Assembly (NCBI GenBank): GCA_021014325.1
Contig: JAJGQC010000675.1
Coordinates: 124,001-188,000, forward strand
Reading direction: 5' to 3'
DNA: 64,000 nt
Source: Plazaster borealis
Lineage: Eukaryota > Echinodermata > Asteroidea > Forcipulatida > Labidiasteridae
Each line of letters starts with the position of its first letter. Position 1 is the stretch's first letter. Shown here piece after piece: positions 20,885 through 33,454 of the stretch. The notes beneath the pieces are model-generated. The model saw only the letters and a program-made list of their open reading frames with translations, ran no database searches and was not told the DNA's origin. The position numbers and the translations under genes were made by a program.

Positions 20885-21595
20885 AAGATCAAATTTGTAC
20901 TGTAACGAAATGGTTATTTTACAAGTGCATTTTACATCATGGCATTATAGATGAGTTTACCATTAACGCAAATCTCTGGATTCTTGTCTTCATTTTTACT
21001 GTGTCTCCATTCAGCCATTAAAGTAATTGTAATATAAACATTTAGGCTGGAACCTACTCCAAAAACCAGCCAGACTAATGCCCCAGGCTATTGAGGTGGT
21101 ATCTATTTCACAGTCTGGGGTGGGCTCAGAATTGGTGGTTAACGTAATGGTATATTTTAATGTGTGACAATAATGTATGTGTGCTTTTACAGGTAGTCAG
21201 TGACCAGGGCTCAGTGATGTTGGAGGGTCATTTTGCTTGATGAATATTTAGTTAGTAAGAGTTGTGTAATTTTCCATTTCTTCCAGCAGATACAGATTCA
21301 GTTAGACACATGGAGACCAGGTGAGAGAGGAGACACGATGGGGGGAGAGAATAGAGAAAGAGGAGAGTGTGGGAAAAGGCCATTTTTCTAGGATTTAACA
21401 AAATTTCCATTGTTTTTAACCAGTCCCCTATGAAAAAAATTAAATAATATAACAATATTGAAATTTACACAATCGATTGAAAAAAACAAAAAACGAAAAG
21501 AAGTTGGAGGCATGCTGCGGAAACTTTTCCACAAAGACAACAAATGCAAATGGTTTCCATGGCACATGTGGGTCAATCAGTCCACATAATTAAAA
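20885..21595. other. Unassigned sequence
   Basis: No RMI1 5' exon or repeat boundary recognised; a purine-rich patch lies at 21300-21370. Confidence 0.35.
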
Positions 21596-21790
21596 AGGCA
21601 CTGGACACTTTTGGTAATTACTCAAAATATATTAGCATAAAAACATAAAAACTTACTTGGTAACGGGCAACGGAGAGCTGTTGATACACATTGTGAGAAA
21701 CGACTCCCTCTGAAGTAACGTAGTCATTTTAAGAAAAGTAATTTCTCACTATAATATTGGAATCTGAAAACTACTTCAGGCTTGAAGCCT
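21596..21790. mobile_element. MITE-H, one-ended copy
   Basis: Starts AAAGGCACTGGACACTTTTG and contains GAGAAACGACTCCCTCTGAA, GTAACGTAGT; the second terminus is absent. Complete relative at 54597. Confidence 0.78.
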
Positions 21791-22135
21791 TTTTCAGGCA
21801 TCTGGTCTGGTATTGCAAATAACATCGATTTTTACACAGCGCCCTCTGTTGCTAATTGTTGATGAGAAATATAAATAAATATACAGCACATGTTGACAAT
21901 CACAACAAAAATGTGTTCTGAACGGTCTAAGAGTAAATGGTCGAGGTAAGCAAACATTAACCCGTTTAAAGCAAAGTTTATGAGATGAAAATGTACAGCT
22001 ATAAGGTAATATTGTTGCTAATATATCATTAGGTTTAATTTTGTGTAATACAATGATTTTTTTGGTATTTTTTAATCTGTGAACAACTTTAGTCACTTTT
22101 TAGCTAATCCTACCTCCATGTTTAGACTAGCCCAG

Positions 22136-22731
22136 GTTGGACTCCTCCGTTGCATACAACGCGACGGAGTCCAGGGTATAAAGGTCCTCAGGCATTGCAA
22201 CAAAATTTATAACCATTTTTTATCATATTTTTACCTTTTTGAGGAAGCTGAAACGTGACTCACATGTTCCTTGTGTCCTGAACCTTACGCCTGCTCTATT
22301 CAGAATTGCCAATTTTATCCTTGGATGACATTATTGTGAAAATAAAATGGAAATTGACGCATTCGTTGCGACAACCTCAACTGACATGGAACCAAGTTCA
22401 CAAAAGAGGGCGCTGTCTAACCCGTAACACACCACAGCTAGCTCTGCGTAACACTGAACGCTTTTTTCTTCCGGGCGGCAACACGACGGAGTCACAGCGC
22501 CAGTGCACAACTTGGACTTATTTTCGGAAATAATGTCATTCATGGATGTATTTGATAGGTTTTGAACTCAGCAAAAGTGTAATTAAAGGCACCAAGAATA
22601 AGTGAATGGAGTTTCAGCTTCTCAAATTAGGTAAAAATATTTTAAAATGTTACTCAGAATTTTGTTCGCATTGTAAAGGATCTTTATACCCAGGACGTCA
22701 GTGCAGTGGCACTGACTGACGTCCTACCAGG
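22136..22731. mobile_element. Element with CCAGGGTATAAAG ends and terminal hairpins
   Basis: CCAGGGTATAAAGGTCCT (22171) pairs with AGGATCTTTATACCCAGG (22677). Outside each lies a small hairpin: GGACTCCTCCGTTGC with GCGACGGAGTCC, and GGACGTCAGT with ACTGACGTCC. The interior has a short plus-strand frame (MEIDAFVATTSTDMEPSS, ending at the stop near 22426) of unknown meaning. Confidence 0.6.
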
Positions 22732-22740
22732 GCTATTTTT

Positions 22741-23654
22741 AGACCCAGTTACTGGGGCGCTGTAGGCAGCCTACTACTCTTTTTTTTCTCTCGAAATTTT
22801 GACATCTGCGGTCGTACTAGCGCCCCAGCGAGTCGCAGTATTGTACCCGAGGGGTGCACCCCACTAAATATGGAGAAAACAGAGCGTCGAGCTCATGAAT
22901 AGTTTGTAGGCCCTCAAAATATCCTATATTAGACAGATTTGAGAGCCCAATAAAAGGGGTAGAGTGTAAAAATGTTGCCCAATTGTAACCTGGGGGTTGT
23001 TGACTTCCAACTTGAGGTATTTTGGATGACATAGGCCCTGAAAAAATGGTCCTATTTGCCGAGAGGTGTAGGGACATTTTTCAAGATTGATGCTCGGACG
23101 TTTGGAAAATTACACCGGTGTAGAAGTGTTTTTATTTGGAGAGAGAATAACTCAACGGGACCAGGGACTCCCTATATTAAATTCAGCAGAGAATAAAAGT
23201 TCAAGAGTCAATAAATACTTTTCCCTTGACTGTAAAGAGGTGTGGGACTTTTAAGGATTTTTCGTGTATTTTTGACTATTTAGCCTTTTGCACTGAATGC
23301 TATGGGAGTGGAATTAGTGGGGTGCACCCCGAGGGATCTTCATCCAGCTCTCGGCTTGATTTTTGACGGGTTCTCTGCCTCAACCGTGACGACTACGCAG
23401 TTAAAAGGTAGGGCACCCGTCGACTAGACAGGCGCCTTGCCTCAACCGTGATAACAGCGCGGTTGAGGCAGGACACCTGTCCAATATTAGACGGGTGTCC
23501 TGCCTCAACCACCCTGTTATTACATCAAGGTGGAGGCAAGGCACCCGTCTAAATTGAAGATCCCTCGTGGAAAATATTGATACGCTGGGGCGCTAGTACG
23601 ACCGATGATGTCAAAATTTCGAAAAAGGAGTACAGCGCCCCAGTTACTGGGTCT
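22741..23654. mobile_element. Non-autonomous TIR transposon (~914 bp), TA-flanked
   Basis: Left AGACCCAGTTACTGGGGCGC, right GCGCCCCAGTTACTGGGTCT, extending about 90 bp with CGGTCGTACTAGCGCCCCAG in both arms. Two GGGGTGCACCCC words inside, and a strong inner hairpin (23435-23553). Confidence 0.87.
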
Positions 23655-24075
23655 ATCTAGAACTATGGCTCCTGTGAGCCTTAGGAGTCACACATTTTAG
23701 GCCTCCGTAACGCTATACGTTTTCAAAATGGTGATTGATAGTTCAAGATTGTATGGTCAGCCGGTGTCAGGGAATTCTGTCCCCCACTTTGTGATCCGTA
23801 GTCCCATTGTGCCAATACTCTGGACTTGATCATAGAGGATGTACCTCTAGGAGGTGACATTTGTTTTCGAAAAGAAACTCAAATATTTGATGCCGAGATT
23901 TTTTCCCCAGTTATTGTAGCTCATTTGTGGACAGCAGATTAAGTCGAAAAAGAGCGCGCTCATTTTGGTGTAATTTATGAAGAAAGTCAGCGGCGTTACT
24001 GACACGGTTTGACTGCCCGGCATCCGTGATGTTTTTTAATGCGCTAGTCTTGGTGTGCAAGACATTTCTGATTTA

Positions 24076-24224
24076 CCTTTCACGCACAGCGCGGCCGACG
24101 ACCCGCTCATTCAACTCACAATTAGCGCCCGCCACGAACACCTGACTTTAGCCCACGACCGCCCCGCACGCTATTGGTGAGTTGAATGAGCATGTCGTCG
24201 GCCGCGCTGTGCGTGAAAGGTAGA
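24076..24224. repeat. Palindrome with ~50-bp arms
   Basis: TACCTTTCACGCACAGCGCG... / ...CGCGCTGTGCGTGAAAGGTA, loop about 45 bp. Likely a short MITE. Confidence 0.82.
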
Positions 24225-24397
24225 CGAGCAACGTTTCCTTTGTAATTGTACTATTCACCTAAAACTTTCTCAACACATTGTACATATATTCACAATGCTA
24301 GCGCATCACTTTTACCTAATAACATGCAAAAACCTCCTCAAGAAATGACATTTCTTACTCAATACTCGCGACGGTTTTGCTGTCAACAAAGCACACT

Positions 24398-24590
24398 CAA
24401 AGCTTGAACCCGAATGCGCGGACCAATCATTCTGTGAAAGGGGTGTTACAAAACAATTTGCCTCATTTCATCACGATGCACTGTTCACCACGCATAGCAC
24501 ACAAATGAAGCCAACGCGGTGTGCTCTGGAAGCCTCTTGTAACACCCCTTTCACAGAATGGTTGGTCCGAGCATTTGGGTTCAAGCCTTG
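24398..24590. repeat. Palindrome with ~55-bp arms
   Basis: GCTTGAACCCGAATGCGCGG... and its complement near 24590. Inner arms GTGAAAGGGGTGTTACA / TGTAACACCCCTTTCAC; loop about 80 bp. Likely a MITE. Confidence 0.82.
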
Positions 24591-25645
24591 AGTTAGCCCC
24601 AGGCCACTTCTGTGGCCAAGCTGAATCTTTTTATTGTTAAGGGCAATCCAAGGCACATACCCTAAGGGCAGGTCGGCGATTTAAACCAGCTAAATGTGTT
24701 CACTACCTCTTGGCTTGCCCTGAGTGTTTTGGATGTTTATGTAAATAACCTTTTAAAAAGATATTTCATATAAAAAATAGTTCAATTTCCTCTGAATTAC
24801 TTCTCTCGATGTATACTGAGCGCGGCCATTTTGGAACAATCCCAATCATGCCAATCAAATCACGACGTCATCGGCTGTCCGGGCTGTGGGCGGAGCGAGG
24901 GTGCTCACAATTCAACGGGTGTTTCATGTGACACATACAGTATCGCGCGCGCTAAAATAATGTGCATGGTCGCCAGGCTATACTCACATACAACGTCTGT
25001 TAAATTGTTCACTCCGTTTGTGGAACCCTACAACAGCCTGTTGGTTTTTGACCGCCTAGGTCAATGTGAAGGTCATTATTGCTAAAACAGAAGAAATGAT
25101 GTCCAAGCAATAACTTTAGCAGGACTTGGCATATTAAGATGTTGCTCCTAACCGAGCTGCGACAAAAGTGAAACTTCTAAAACTTTGCATCTTCTTACTT
25201 ACAAGTGCCAGAACAATAAGGGGGGCTCCTGTTGGTCCATTAGTCAAAACAAAACAACTTGCGTGACCAATCGCACACCCTTCGTGCTTTGGTTGTACGC
25301 CAACTGATCTTGCAGATTGACGCAAGCGTGGCATGCATGCAAAGCCGTGTATTTAAAAGCATCTGACCATGAATGTGGTAAAATGAATTTTCTTCAAACT
25401 TGGTGTGTGGATTGGTGTAAAAACCTTAGAACTTCTTTTTTTACCACCAAGGTCAAATAATGTCAAGAGCCAGTCCAGGCTGGCGGGGCATTCATGTTTA
25501 CCAAACCTGTTGTTTCTTGTTCATTACTATAATTGCACATTGGTTAGTGTAACCTTTCATTGATGACTGTTTTTGTAAACATCGTTGTTTCCATATACAT
25601 GTAGGTGAGCTTTGTATTCAGTTTGATGCCAAAGTTCTACGTCAG

Positions 25646-25784
25646 GAATGGGACTCAACAGACTGTGGACTGGCGTTGGGCGCTTCAATGCCAACATCTG
25701 CATGTGGAACCTTGCTGACAATCCAGCCTGTGACTCGCACAATCATACCACCATATTAACCAGAAACATCTCCTGCGTACCTCA
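25646..25784 (+). CDS. Possible exon of unknown gene
   Basis: After an acceptor-like tacgtcag the frame reads MGLNRLWTGVGRFNANICMW, NLADNPACDSHNHTTILTRN, then ISCVPQ and a strong CAG|gtgagt donor (phase 0). Cysteines and two NxT/S sites would fit an extracellular protein, and the strand suits the FReD/F5-8C gene. The exit phase does not match its first known exon, so another exon would be needed. No family recognised. Confidence 0.22.
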
Positions 25785-26124
25785 GGTGAGTTTAACATAT
25801 TTCATAGAAGGTCTTTGATGGATTTTGAAGCAGTTTTTTGTCACACTCTGTTTTTTATGTAGAAATTCGTCCAGTGGTAGCAAGAAACAGTTGAGTGTTC
25901 ACTCGGACCCTACATGTGCCAGATAATGTCCAAATGTTAAAAAAGTGTTGGTGAGTCCTGTAAGTTGGACTACACGTACATGTAATGTACACTATGTAGC
26001 TGTATGGTACCATAGTAGATAAAGTAATTCATACATTTTCACATGATGCACTTAAATAATACAGTGTATATGTACATTTATCTATGCTTCCTGTCTATGA
26101 ATTTTTGAGTCGTTAGCTACCCAG

Positions 26125-26430
26125 TATTTGATTTATTTCCCTAAGTATCTAAGCTCTTAAGAGTGTGGCAACATCCCCCAATTTTACCCCAACACTCCAA
26201 AAGGTCCAACATTTACCACCACACCATCCAAGATATATTTTTTTTTAAAAATCTGTGCATTTCTCAACAATGTTTACATCTATGTGACTTCTTTACATGC
26301 CCTGCTATTGTATAGGATTATTGGAGTCCTTTAGTTTATTTCCTTAACATCGAAGTTCTTAAGGGCGTGGCACCATCCCCAATCTTATCCTGATGAGCGA
26401 AAGGTGCAATATATTTACTACCACACCATA
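26125..26430. repeat. Diverged direct repeat pair, ~205 bp apart
   Basis: AAGCTCTTAAGAGTGTGGCA... and AAGTTCTTAAGGGCGTGGCA..., each followed by CATCCCC-AAT and a -TTTAC-ACCACACCAT word. Confidence 0.6.
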
Positions 26431-27027
26431 TGTTTTGTGAAAGTCTGTTAAAAAACAACACAAAAACAAAACAAAACTCTGGCACCTGACCCCCCCCCCC
26501 CTTAGGTGTGTAAAATGGTCTATTCTAGGATATCAGGGAATTTGACTCCCCCCGGTCATTACACTTTGGAGAAATGGCCTAATTAGTCATTATGTGGTTT
26601 GGTTTATTCGCCCCTTGACTCAGTCAAGGGATAAACTGCTGAGAGAAGATGTAGTTAGTGTTCACTTTAAAAAGAGCTCTAATGTCAAAATTCAGTTTTG
26701 TGATTCACATATCTGACATTCATGGACAAATTGTGACAAGTCTCTTACCTAACTAGGTGTAAAATGTCATCCTCTTTCAGTGTTTCATTGGATGTCAACG
26801 TTCAATTTCAAACTTTTTGGGGTTGAATAGCCTATCGTGGAAAACAATTAGTGTGTGATTTCTCTGAATATTTCATGATTTCAGGATTTTCTTCAAAACA
26901 TTTTCAGTCTTTACGTACGTAAACAAATGTTACAGACCGATTATTTGAAGTGAGACGTCATTTCAAAGGGCACGTCAAGTCAATGACTGGGGGTATTGAG
27001 GCAATGTAAGCCCTTACACTGTGTTAC

Positions 27028-27125
27028 ATACAACAATGTTGGTGGCAGCAGATTCACCTGCTGAATTTGTTGTTTAAACATGGATTTACATGCACCTGTT
27101 GAGTCTGCTGCCACCAAGGGTCCAA
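27028..27125. repeat. Small inverted repeat
   Basis: TTGGTGGCAGCAGATTCACC and its near-complement GAGTCTGCTGCCACCAA, loop about 50 bp. Confidence 0.65.
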
Positions 27126-27179
27126 AGGCATCCATTGTCTCTATTCTGTCTAGTGCTTCATGAAGAATGTATCTGGCCT

Positions 27180-27932
27180 GGTTAAAGGGTCTTTATACGT
27201 TTAGTAATCACTCTTAAAATTAATGGCAATAGAAACCTACTTGGTTAATAATAATAATAATAATAGTTAGTTTTTATATAGCGCTTTTCACGCCCGAAGG
27301 GCGTCCCAAAGCGCTTCACATTATTACCCCTGGTCACTGGGCCTTAAATCATTCTTTAAACCATCTCAGCTCCCTGGGGAGTATACAGCCTGTGCAACAT
27401 TAATGCGCTACTCGGCTAAATCAATCACAAGAACCATCTCTGCCCTCACAGGTACCCATTTACCCCTGGGTGGAGAGAAGCTTATGGTTAAGTGTCTTGC
27501 TCAAGGACACAAGTGTCACGACCGGGATTCGAACCCACACTCTGCTGATCAAACACCAGAGCTTGAATCCGGCGCTCTTAACCGCTCGGCCACGACACCC
27601 CCAACGTTAGAAGTAGGCTACAGCAGATTTCTATAGTATAAAGCATTTTGAGAATCATTTCACTTTGAAGTAATGTGGTTATGGTTATGGAAAAAGATGT
27701 GAGTTTTTATCCCTGAAAATTTGAATATTAGAGAATGTGTATTCCAATTGCAGATTATTCTTCCTGAGTGGACATAACCGCTCCAGATTTTTTGACAATA
27801 TCTCAAAAATGCTACCACCTTTTAAAATGAAATTTTCACAGGTTAGTTTCATGGCATATATATCGACAACTATATAGGATTGAAACAAACAGTGGGTTCC
27901 AATTACCAAACGTATACAATCCCTTTAAATGT
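27180..27932. mobile_element. MITE-B interrupted by a SINE
   Basis: Left AAAGGGTCTTTATACGTTTA, right CAAACGTATACAATCCCTTT. The tRNA-Leu SINE 27247-27600 is inserted inside. Confidence 0.85.
27247..27600 (-). mobile_element. tRNA-Leu SINE inserted in a MITE
   Basis: Full-length reverse-strand copy: head at 27600 (plus strand CCGCTCGGCCACGACACC), box B as GGATTCGAACCC, tail stem CGCCCGAAGGGCGTCCCAAA and (AAT)n at 27247. It interrupts the MITE 27180-27932. Confidence 0.85.
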
Positions 27933-28102
27933 TGCTCATGTGCTGCATGTTCAGTACATGCAGAGCAATAACTTTAAAAAGTCGTTTTGAAAGCTAAATG
28001 AAAAATTCCAGAAAAACACCAAAAATCCACAAGTTTGATGCTGTACATTTTACATTTGTATAACACACCATTGATGATGGAGATTTCACACCCCTTCATT
28101 AA

Positions 28103-28764
28103 TAGACTGTGCAAGTCTCGCGCAGATTTGAACTTCCGGGACCATTGTGGTCCCAACCATATGGAGATTTACGTGGGCAAGATTTTGTTTTGTCAATTAT
28201 TTTAGTTTAACGTGGTTTATGACCATGAAAAATAAATATGTTGTTGGGAATGTAATACTTAGTTATAAAAAATATGAAAGTAAAATCAATTCAACAATAT
28301 AACTCAACTTCCGACTACTGAAAAAAACTAAGAATTTTGTGCTCACCTCCGATCACAAAACTTATGTAAACGCTTGTTTTGGATGCGCGATGATAATCGC
28401 CAGATGCTGTAATTGCAACACAAAGCCTTTTCATAGCAATCTATGATTGTTGAGGCGTCAGCATCCTCTAAAAACTGCGTCAAGCGTTAATTTTACGCCC
28501 GTGTGACCTTCGCGAATCTGCGTAAGGGGTTTCTGAAAAGTTAAGATCAAATAAGCATCCTTGTCCCAGAGTTTTAATTTTGTTTCAATAATAATTAACA
28601 CATTATTTGTGTATTTATTATAAAAACTAAAACTGATTATATAAACATGTAATGAGTATTTTTGTTGTTCAGAGTTTGTGATTAGATATAATTTAAAACA
28701 AAGATTTGATTTTTAGAAAAAACGTGTTTTCTCGTTCCGATACGCGCGAGACTTGCACAGTCTA
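28103..28764. mobile_element. MITE-C, complete (~660 bp)
   Basis: Left TAGACTGTGCAAGTCTCGCG, right CGCGAGACTTGCACAGTCTA, perfect 20-bp TIRs beside TA; no ORF of note. Confidence 0.88.
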
Positions 28765-28959
28765 TTGACTAAAATACTCATGCAAGGAAACCTCCTATTC
28801 ATGCCCAAATTCATTGGCGCTGCATACACCAAGGGAATACTTTGCACTTGTAAATGGTCACATGGAATCAGATCAGAAGTAGTGGCAGAATGTTTTGTTT
28901 TATAAAATATGTTAAAAGATTTTATAATTGGATTAATAACTAATTTTTTTGTATTTTTT

Positions 28960-29530
28960 TAAGAGGAAGGGAAATGTCAAATTCAATTTTGTGACGTACT
29001 CATTTTCCAATAGATAGAGTCTCTAACCTCATTTTAAAATGGTGTAAATTGACATTGTATGCAATACCTTTCCAGTGTTGAAAATTTGTCAACATCCAAA
29101 ACATCTGATGACATCATTCTGAGAAAAATGGGTCTCTACATTTTTGCACAAGGATGTTTTGGTTCACTCCTGACTTTCAAGAATATTGAATGAAAAAGCA
29201 TTGTATTTGACCTTTTGACTGACAAAAAATTCCTCCTTGGAACGTAAAGATCCCTTAGTCGTTGAAATCCAATGACATCATGTTTCAAATTTTGCTCTGG
29301 AAAAGGTGGTTATGAATCAAAACATCCCCGTACAAAAATGAAGAGGCCCATTTATCTCAGAATGATGTCATCAGATGTTTTGAATGTTGACAAATTTTTC
29401 ACTGGAATGTCGAATACAATGTCAATTTACACCATTTTAAAATGAGGTTAGAGACCTGTAATTTTTTCCCCACTGACATGAGGACTCAATCTATCACAAA
29501 ATTGAATTGGTCACTTCCCTTCCTCTTAAA
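28960..29530. mobile_element. MITE-D, complete foldback (~570 bp)
   Basis: Arms of nearly 200 bp: TTAAGAGGAAGGGAAATGTC at the left, CACTTCCCTTCCTCTTAA at the right, with inner pairs such as CATCTGATGACATCATTCTG / AGAATGATGTCATCAGATG. Relatives at 38615, 39568, 40040 and 45351. Confidence 0.88.
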
Positions 29531-29804
29531 AGTTACATGTTAAAGCTAAGTTACAGCTGTAATACACATGGATTTTAATCAACAATGATTTAACAAATTA
29601 GTTATGGCCACACACTTGCAGGGCCACACCTTTCATGTGGGCATTACGGGGTCCTGCCATTGTTGTTGTTCTATTCCCTTTTCTGAAAAATTGTGATATA
29701 TCTTATAATACTCTGTCTGATCTTTTGCATAACAATGTAACTTCTGCATTGAAAAACAACCACCAGGTACATCATGTTGTATTATGCTAGATGAGGGCTG
29801 TTAC

Positions 29805-29990
29805 TGCATAATACTCCAGCATCAAAGAAAGAAAAGACCCTTTCAAACAAAGTCCAACGAGACCAGTCCTTTAAGTTGTACTGTTGACATGTATATGGTT
29901 TTCTCTCCACTGTAAAACAACTCAAAGTAAATGATGGTCAAGTCTTTACAGAGAGGGTCTTATCTTTCTTTGATGCTAAAGTATTACAAC
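29805..29990. mobile_element. Hairpin MITE-E
   Basis: Arms CATCAAAGAAAGAAAAGACC and GGGTCTTATCTTTCTTTGATG, plus ATAATACT/AGTATT outer pairing; loop about 120 bp. Confidence 0.75.
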
Positions 29991-31627
29991 CTGACACACG
30001 CGCGAGTCGTTATGGTTGGTCATGGTGGTTGAGTCAAAACAGTCGGTTTGCGTATAGGGGCCTACCACTTCAAAATGAAATATCTTCCAAAGTCGCAAAA
30101 AGTCTCAGCCACTTTTGATTTTAAACTGTTGCTGAAGGTTCAGGCTTCTAGAAAAAGTGAGAATTAAAGTGGCAATCGGCGGAAATATATTTTTTCTTTG
30201 CCTCTTAAGAAAAATAATCACTTTAAAAAGGCATTTTATGTGGTGTTTCAGGCTTCTTCAAACAGTAAACAGAAATCAAACTGATTCTAAATTTAATTTT
30301 CATAAAATATAGACTGTAAACAACTATCGACACGGTTTTCATGGCGTTATCTTCTATGAAATGCTCAGAGCAGCAAGTTAAAATACTTGTTAATCTTAAC
30401 AGTTTACGTCACATGTTTTACAATTTTGTGACTATACAAGGGTTTAACCCGTATTTTAAAGTGATTTTGTCATTAATTCTTTAATACAATATGCATCTGG
30501 ACCACTGGGAACATTAAATAAATAGGAGTATTGATTTTTGAAACAATAATTATTTGCCTATTTTGGCGCAGTTTGACCTTGAACTGGCCCACTGTGTGTT
30601 GGTTCGAATTCCCTGTCTTAACCATAATTGCTTTGTAAAAAGTTGGGACAGTAGTGCATTCTGTTCTACCAGCCAGGCTCCTAGTAGATGATACCCATGC
30701 CTACATCCTTATGGACTGTGAAGGGGGTAACCCTGTTCCAGCCCCAGGAGTAGGTGGCAAAGTGCCCCTGGTGACAGTTGATTTGGGTCAACAGCCCAAA
30801 TCAATTAACTTTAGCCCTCACCTAGTGGCCGTCCGGCCTTGTGATGTAAGGTTAATTTCTCATTAAAAAATTCTTTAAAATATTTTTTAAAAACAAGAGC
30901 CTCAAAACCACAGCAAGCCTTATGTCCAAGTGTCCAATAGTATTTTACAATCAAAGCTTAAACTTTTCTTTGTTGGAAAAGAAAAGACAGAAACATAGTT
31001 TTGAAGTTGTGTTTGAGAGAACAAGGTTGCAATTGGGGTTCATTTAGATTATAATGATCCACATAAAGTATGCCTCGAAATTGTGTGGTTTTTCTTTTAC
31101 TTCTTGAACTAACACAGTCTGCCATTTTGTAGAGCCAATTGTTTTAACTCCTCATAACAAACGGTTTGTATAGCCCAAAGCGCCCAATCCAAGGCAACGT
31201 GTCCCTTTAGTAAGAACAATGGTTGTAATGTATTTCATAACATTATGTTAAAACTATAAATCTTACTCCACCAATTAAAACATCTTTCCAACCATATTCA
31301 TAGAAGGCTATGTACTGTCTGAGTACAACTTGTCTCAATAACAATTCTTCCAGGATTTTGGCCAATCTCAATTAAGATCCAAATAAAAGATTAAATTGCG
31401 AGGAAAAACTAGTAGAAATGTGTACCAAATATTGTTCTAAATGGCCATTACATGATAGTGAAACATCATTTGCATCTAGTTGCAATTTTTTTTCCCTGAG
31501 TTCAGACTAAATTAGATAAATGAGACGCCATTGCTTTTAATGAGTGTAGGGTTATTATTTGTTTGTTTGCTGTTTCAGTCTTTTGTATTTGACAGTATTG
31601 ACAGTAATTTCTCAAACTGTTACCGGT
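29991..31627. other. Unassigned apart from the SINE at 30590
   Basis: AT-rich; no exon for the FReD gene N-terminus could be supported. Confidence 0.35.
30590..30845 (+). mobile_element. Second SINE family, 5'-shortened plus-strand copy
   Basis: Starts within the tRNA head (GGTTCGAATTCCC) and carries AGCCAGGCTCCTAGTAGATG, AGCCCCAGGAGTAGGTGG and TTGATTTGGGTCAACAGCCC, the reverse complement of the 12715-13150 element. Confidence 0.72.
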
Positions 31628-33192
31628 AGCTAATAGTCCATGAGCCCTGGGCTGAAATTTCACATATTGGGACCAACTCGAGAGGCTGATTCTAATATCA
31701 CTTTTCTTGTTGCAAATAATAATCCACAACTCACCATAAACTACGACAGCCTTTTAAAAAATTTGATTAATACCAGTTTTCGAAAGATTTTCACCGTGAA
31801 ATTTGAAAACTCTTAGCCTCTTCTGTTGTTGTTAAGCCAACGGCTGTTTAGATAGAAATTTTTTGTTTAAGCCCATGCATTTGCATGGAGAGTGAATATT
31901 TCAGTTGTGCATACTCAAACAGCCGTTGTATGCAGCACCTGTATGCGTGCCCGGCCTTTTACATGTATATCCAATCAAGAAGACACTTTGGAAAGAGTTC
32001 AGATGCATTTTCTATTTTTGTCTAGGTCTCCCTTCAAGGGCTTTATATATTTCTGACAAAGAAAAGTGTTATCATCAGTCCGATAGATTCAGTTTGGACT
32101 TCAATTGTTAAATAACAGGATCCATTTTCTAGTCAGTTTGTTGTTAAATGCTTATATAACATGTGTGATTTGCCAATTGCTAATTGTTGTTGTTAACCCT
32201 AGATGACGCTGTGATGTAGTGAAATTTCAACACAAAAGGGCGAGAACAAATGCTGCTCATCACTCTCTTTTTTATCGTTTTCTCGGGCTGTAGGATGCGA
32301 TCCACTCTGAAGTTAAATATATGTTTAGCCTTCATTCTTTTACTCAAATAATTAGAAACATCTACTGGCACCGGGTTCTGGGGTTCCCTTGACATAAATT
32401 AAATAAGGGCTTGTAGGGAACCTTTTCTTCTTTCTTTTTCTCGTTTAATATAGGCTATTTCCACTCTGCTTTTGTTCTCTATGCATTTTAGATACAGTGT
32501 TTTAAAAGCTACATTTGTACAGGCAACAAATGGAAGGGGGCACAATGTGCCCAATCCTTCTGCCATCGACCCCACCCCCAGTCCTGATAAGGTTAAGTAC
32601 ACATATTTGGTAAATATTCATCTCCCATATTCAGAATAAAATATAAATTAACTATTTTCAAAGATCCTTTGCTAAGGGAGACAGACCTACTGTGCATAAA
32701 ATCATAAGTATATTACTAAATATGTAAAATTTCAGCCTATGGCTCATGAACTAATAGAACAAACCTGCATCACAACCTTCTCTAAACTTTACTAACAACT
32801 GGTATAACAAACGCATTTTTCAACAAAATGTCACCTATACCAATAAATATCCCTCTTGATGACTTTATTAGAAAAGTACAGCAGCCTTCTGACACAGAGA
32901 AACATTGTTGACGGGCAGCCATGCTTGACAAGCGACAAATACAACGGCTGTTTGAGTATGCACAACTCAAATATTAACTCTCCCTGCAAATACATGGGCT
33001 TTTCAACAACAGAAGAGGCTAAGAGGTTTCAAATTTTACCAGAAAAATCTTTTGAAAACTTGTGTTAATCTAATTTATTGGAAAGGCTATCATAGTTTAT
33101 GGTAAGTTGTGGATTATTAACAACAAGAAAAGTGATATAAGAATTAGTCCCTGGAGTTGGTACTTGCAAGTGTAGCTGGCTCATGGGCTATG
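31628..33192. mobile_element. Foldback element, ~270-300-bp arms, ~1-kb loop
   Basis: The left arm (31640-31935) and the reverse complement of the right arm (32935-33192) share ATATCACTTTTCTTGTTG, CTTAGCCTCTTCTGTTGTTG and GTTGTGCATACTCAAACAGC, among others, with scattered indels. No coding sequence is recognised in the loop. Confidence 0.82.
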
Positions 33193-33454
33193 ATGAATAA
33201 TGCAAGCTTACACGTGGGGACTTGCCTCAAAACAGAATACTGTGTGCATGGTATCGTGTTTGTAATGACATCTCTCCCAGAACCAATCATGGCTTGTCTC
33301 TGCACATTACAGAGGGAAACAAAGTAAGAAAGATACAAAGACTTGATAAGTGGTGATTGCTTACAGAAAAAGAACAAATTATTTTGTTTCTTCGTAAAGT
33401 TATACCGAATTAAACATAAACAATAGATTGAACCCAATTTTTGCGGGATTTGGA

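Larger units (their letters stand above)
23655..25645. other. Unassigned apart from the palindromes listed
   Basis: 25045-25135 is a single relative of the 43-kb tandem unit (AAGGTCATTATTGCTAAAAC...GGACTTGGCATATTAAG). Nothing else recognised. Confidence 0.35.

Noticed and set aside
20885..21240. Possible RMI1 5' exon (minus frame MAEWRHSKNEDKNPEICVNG)
   Set aside because: No similarity to the RMI1 N-terminal helical domain or OB1 and no matching splice sites.
22348..22426. Short plus-strand frame MEIDAFVATTSTDMEPSS...
   Set aside because: Good ATG context but only ~26 codons, inside a TIR element, with no convincing donor.
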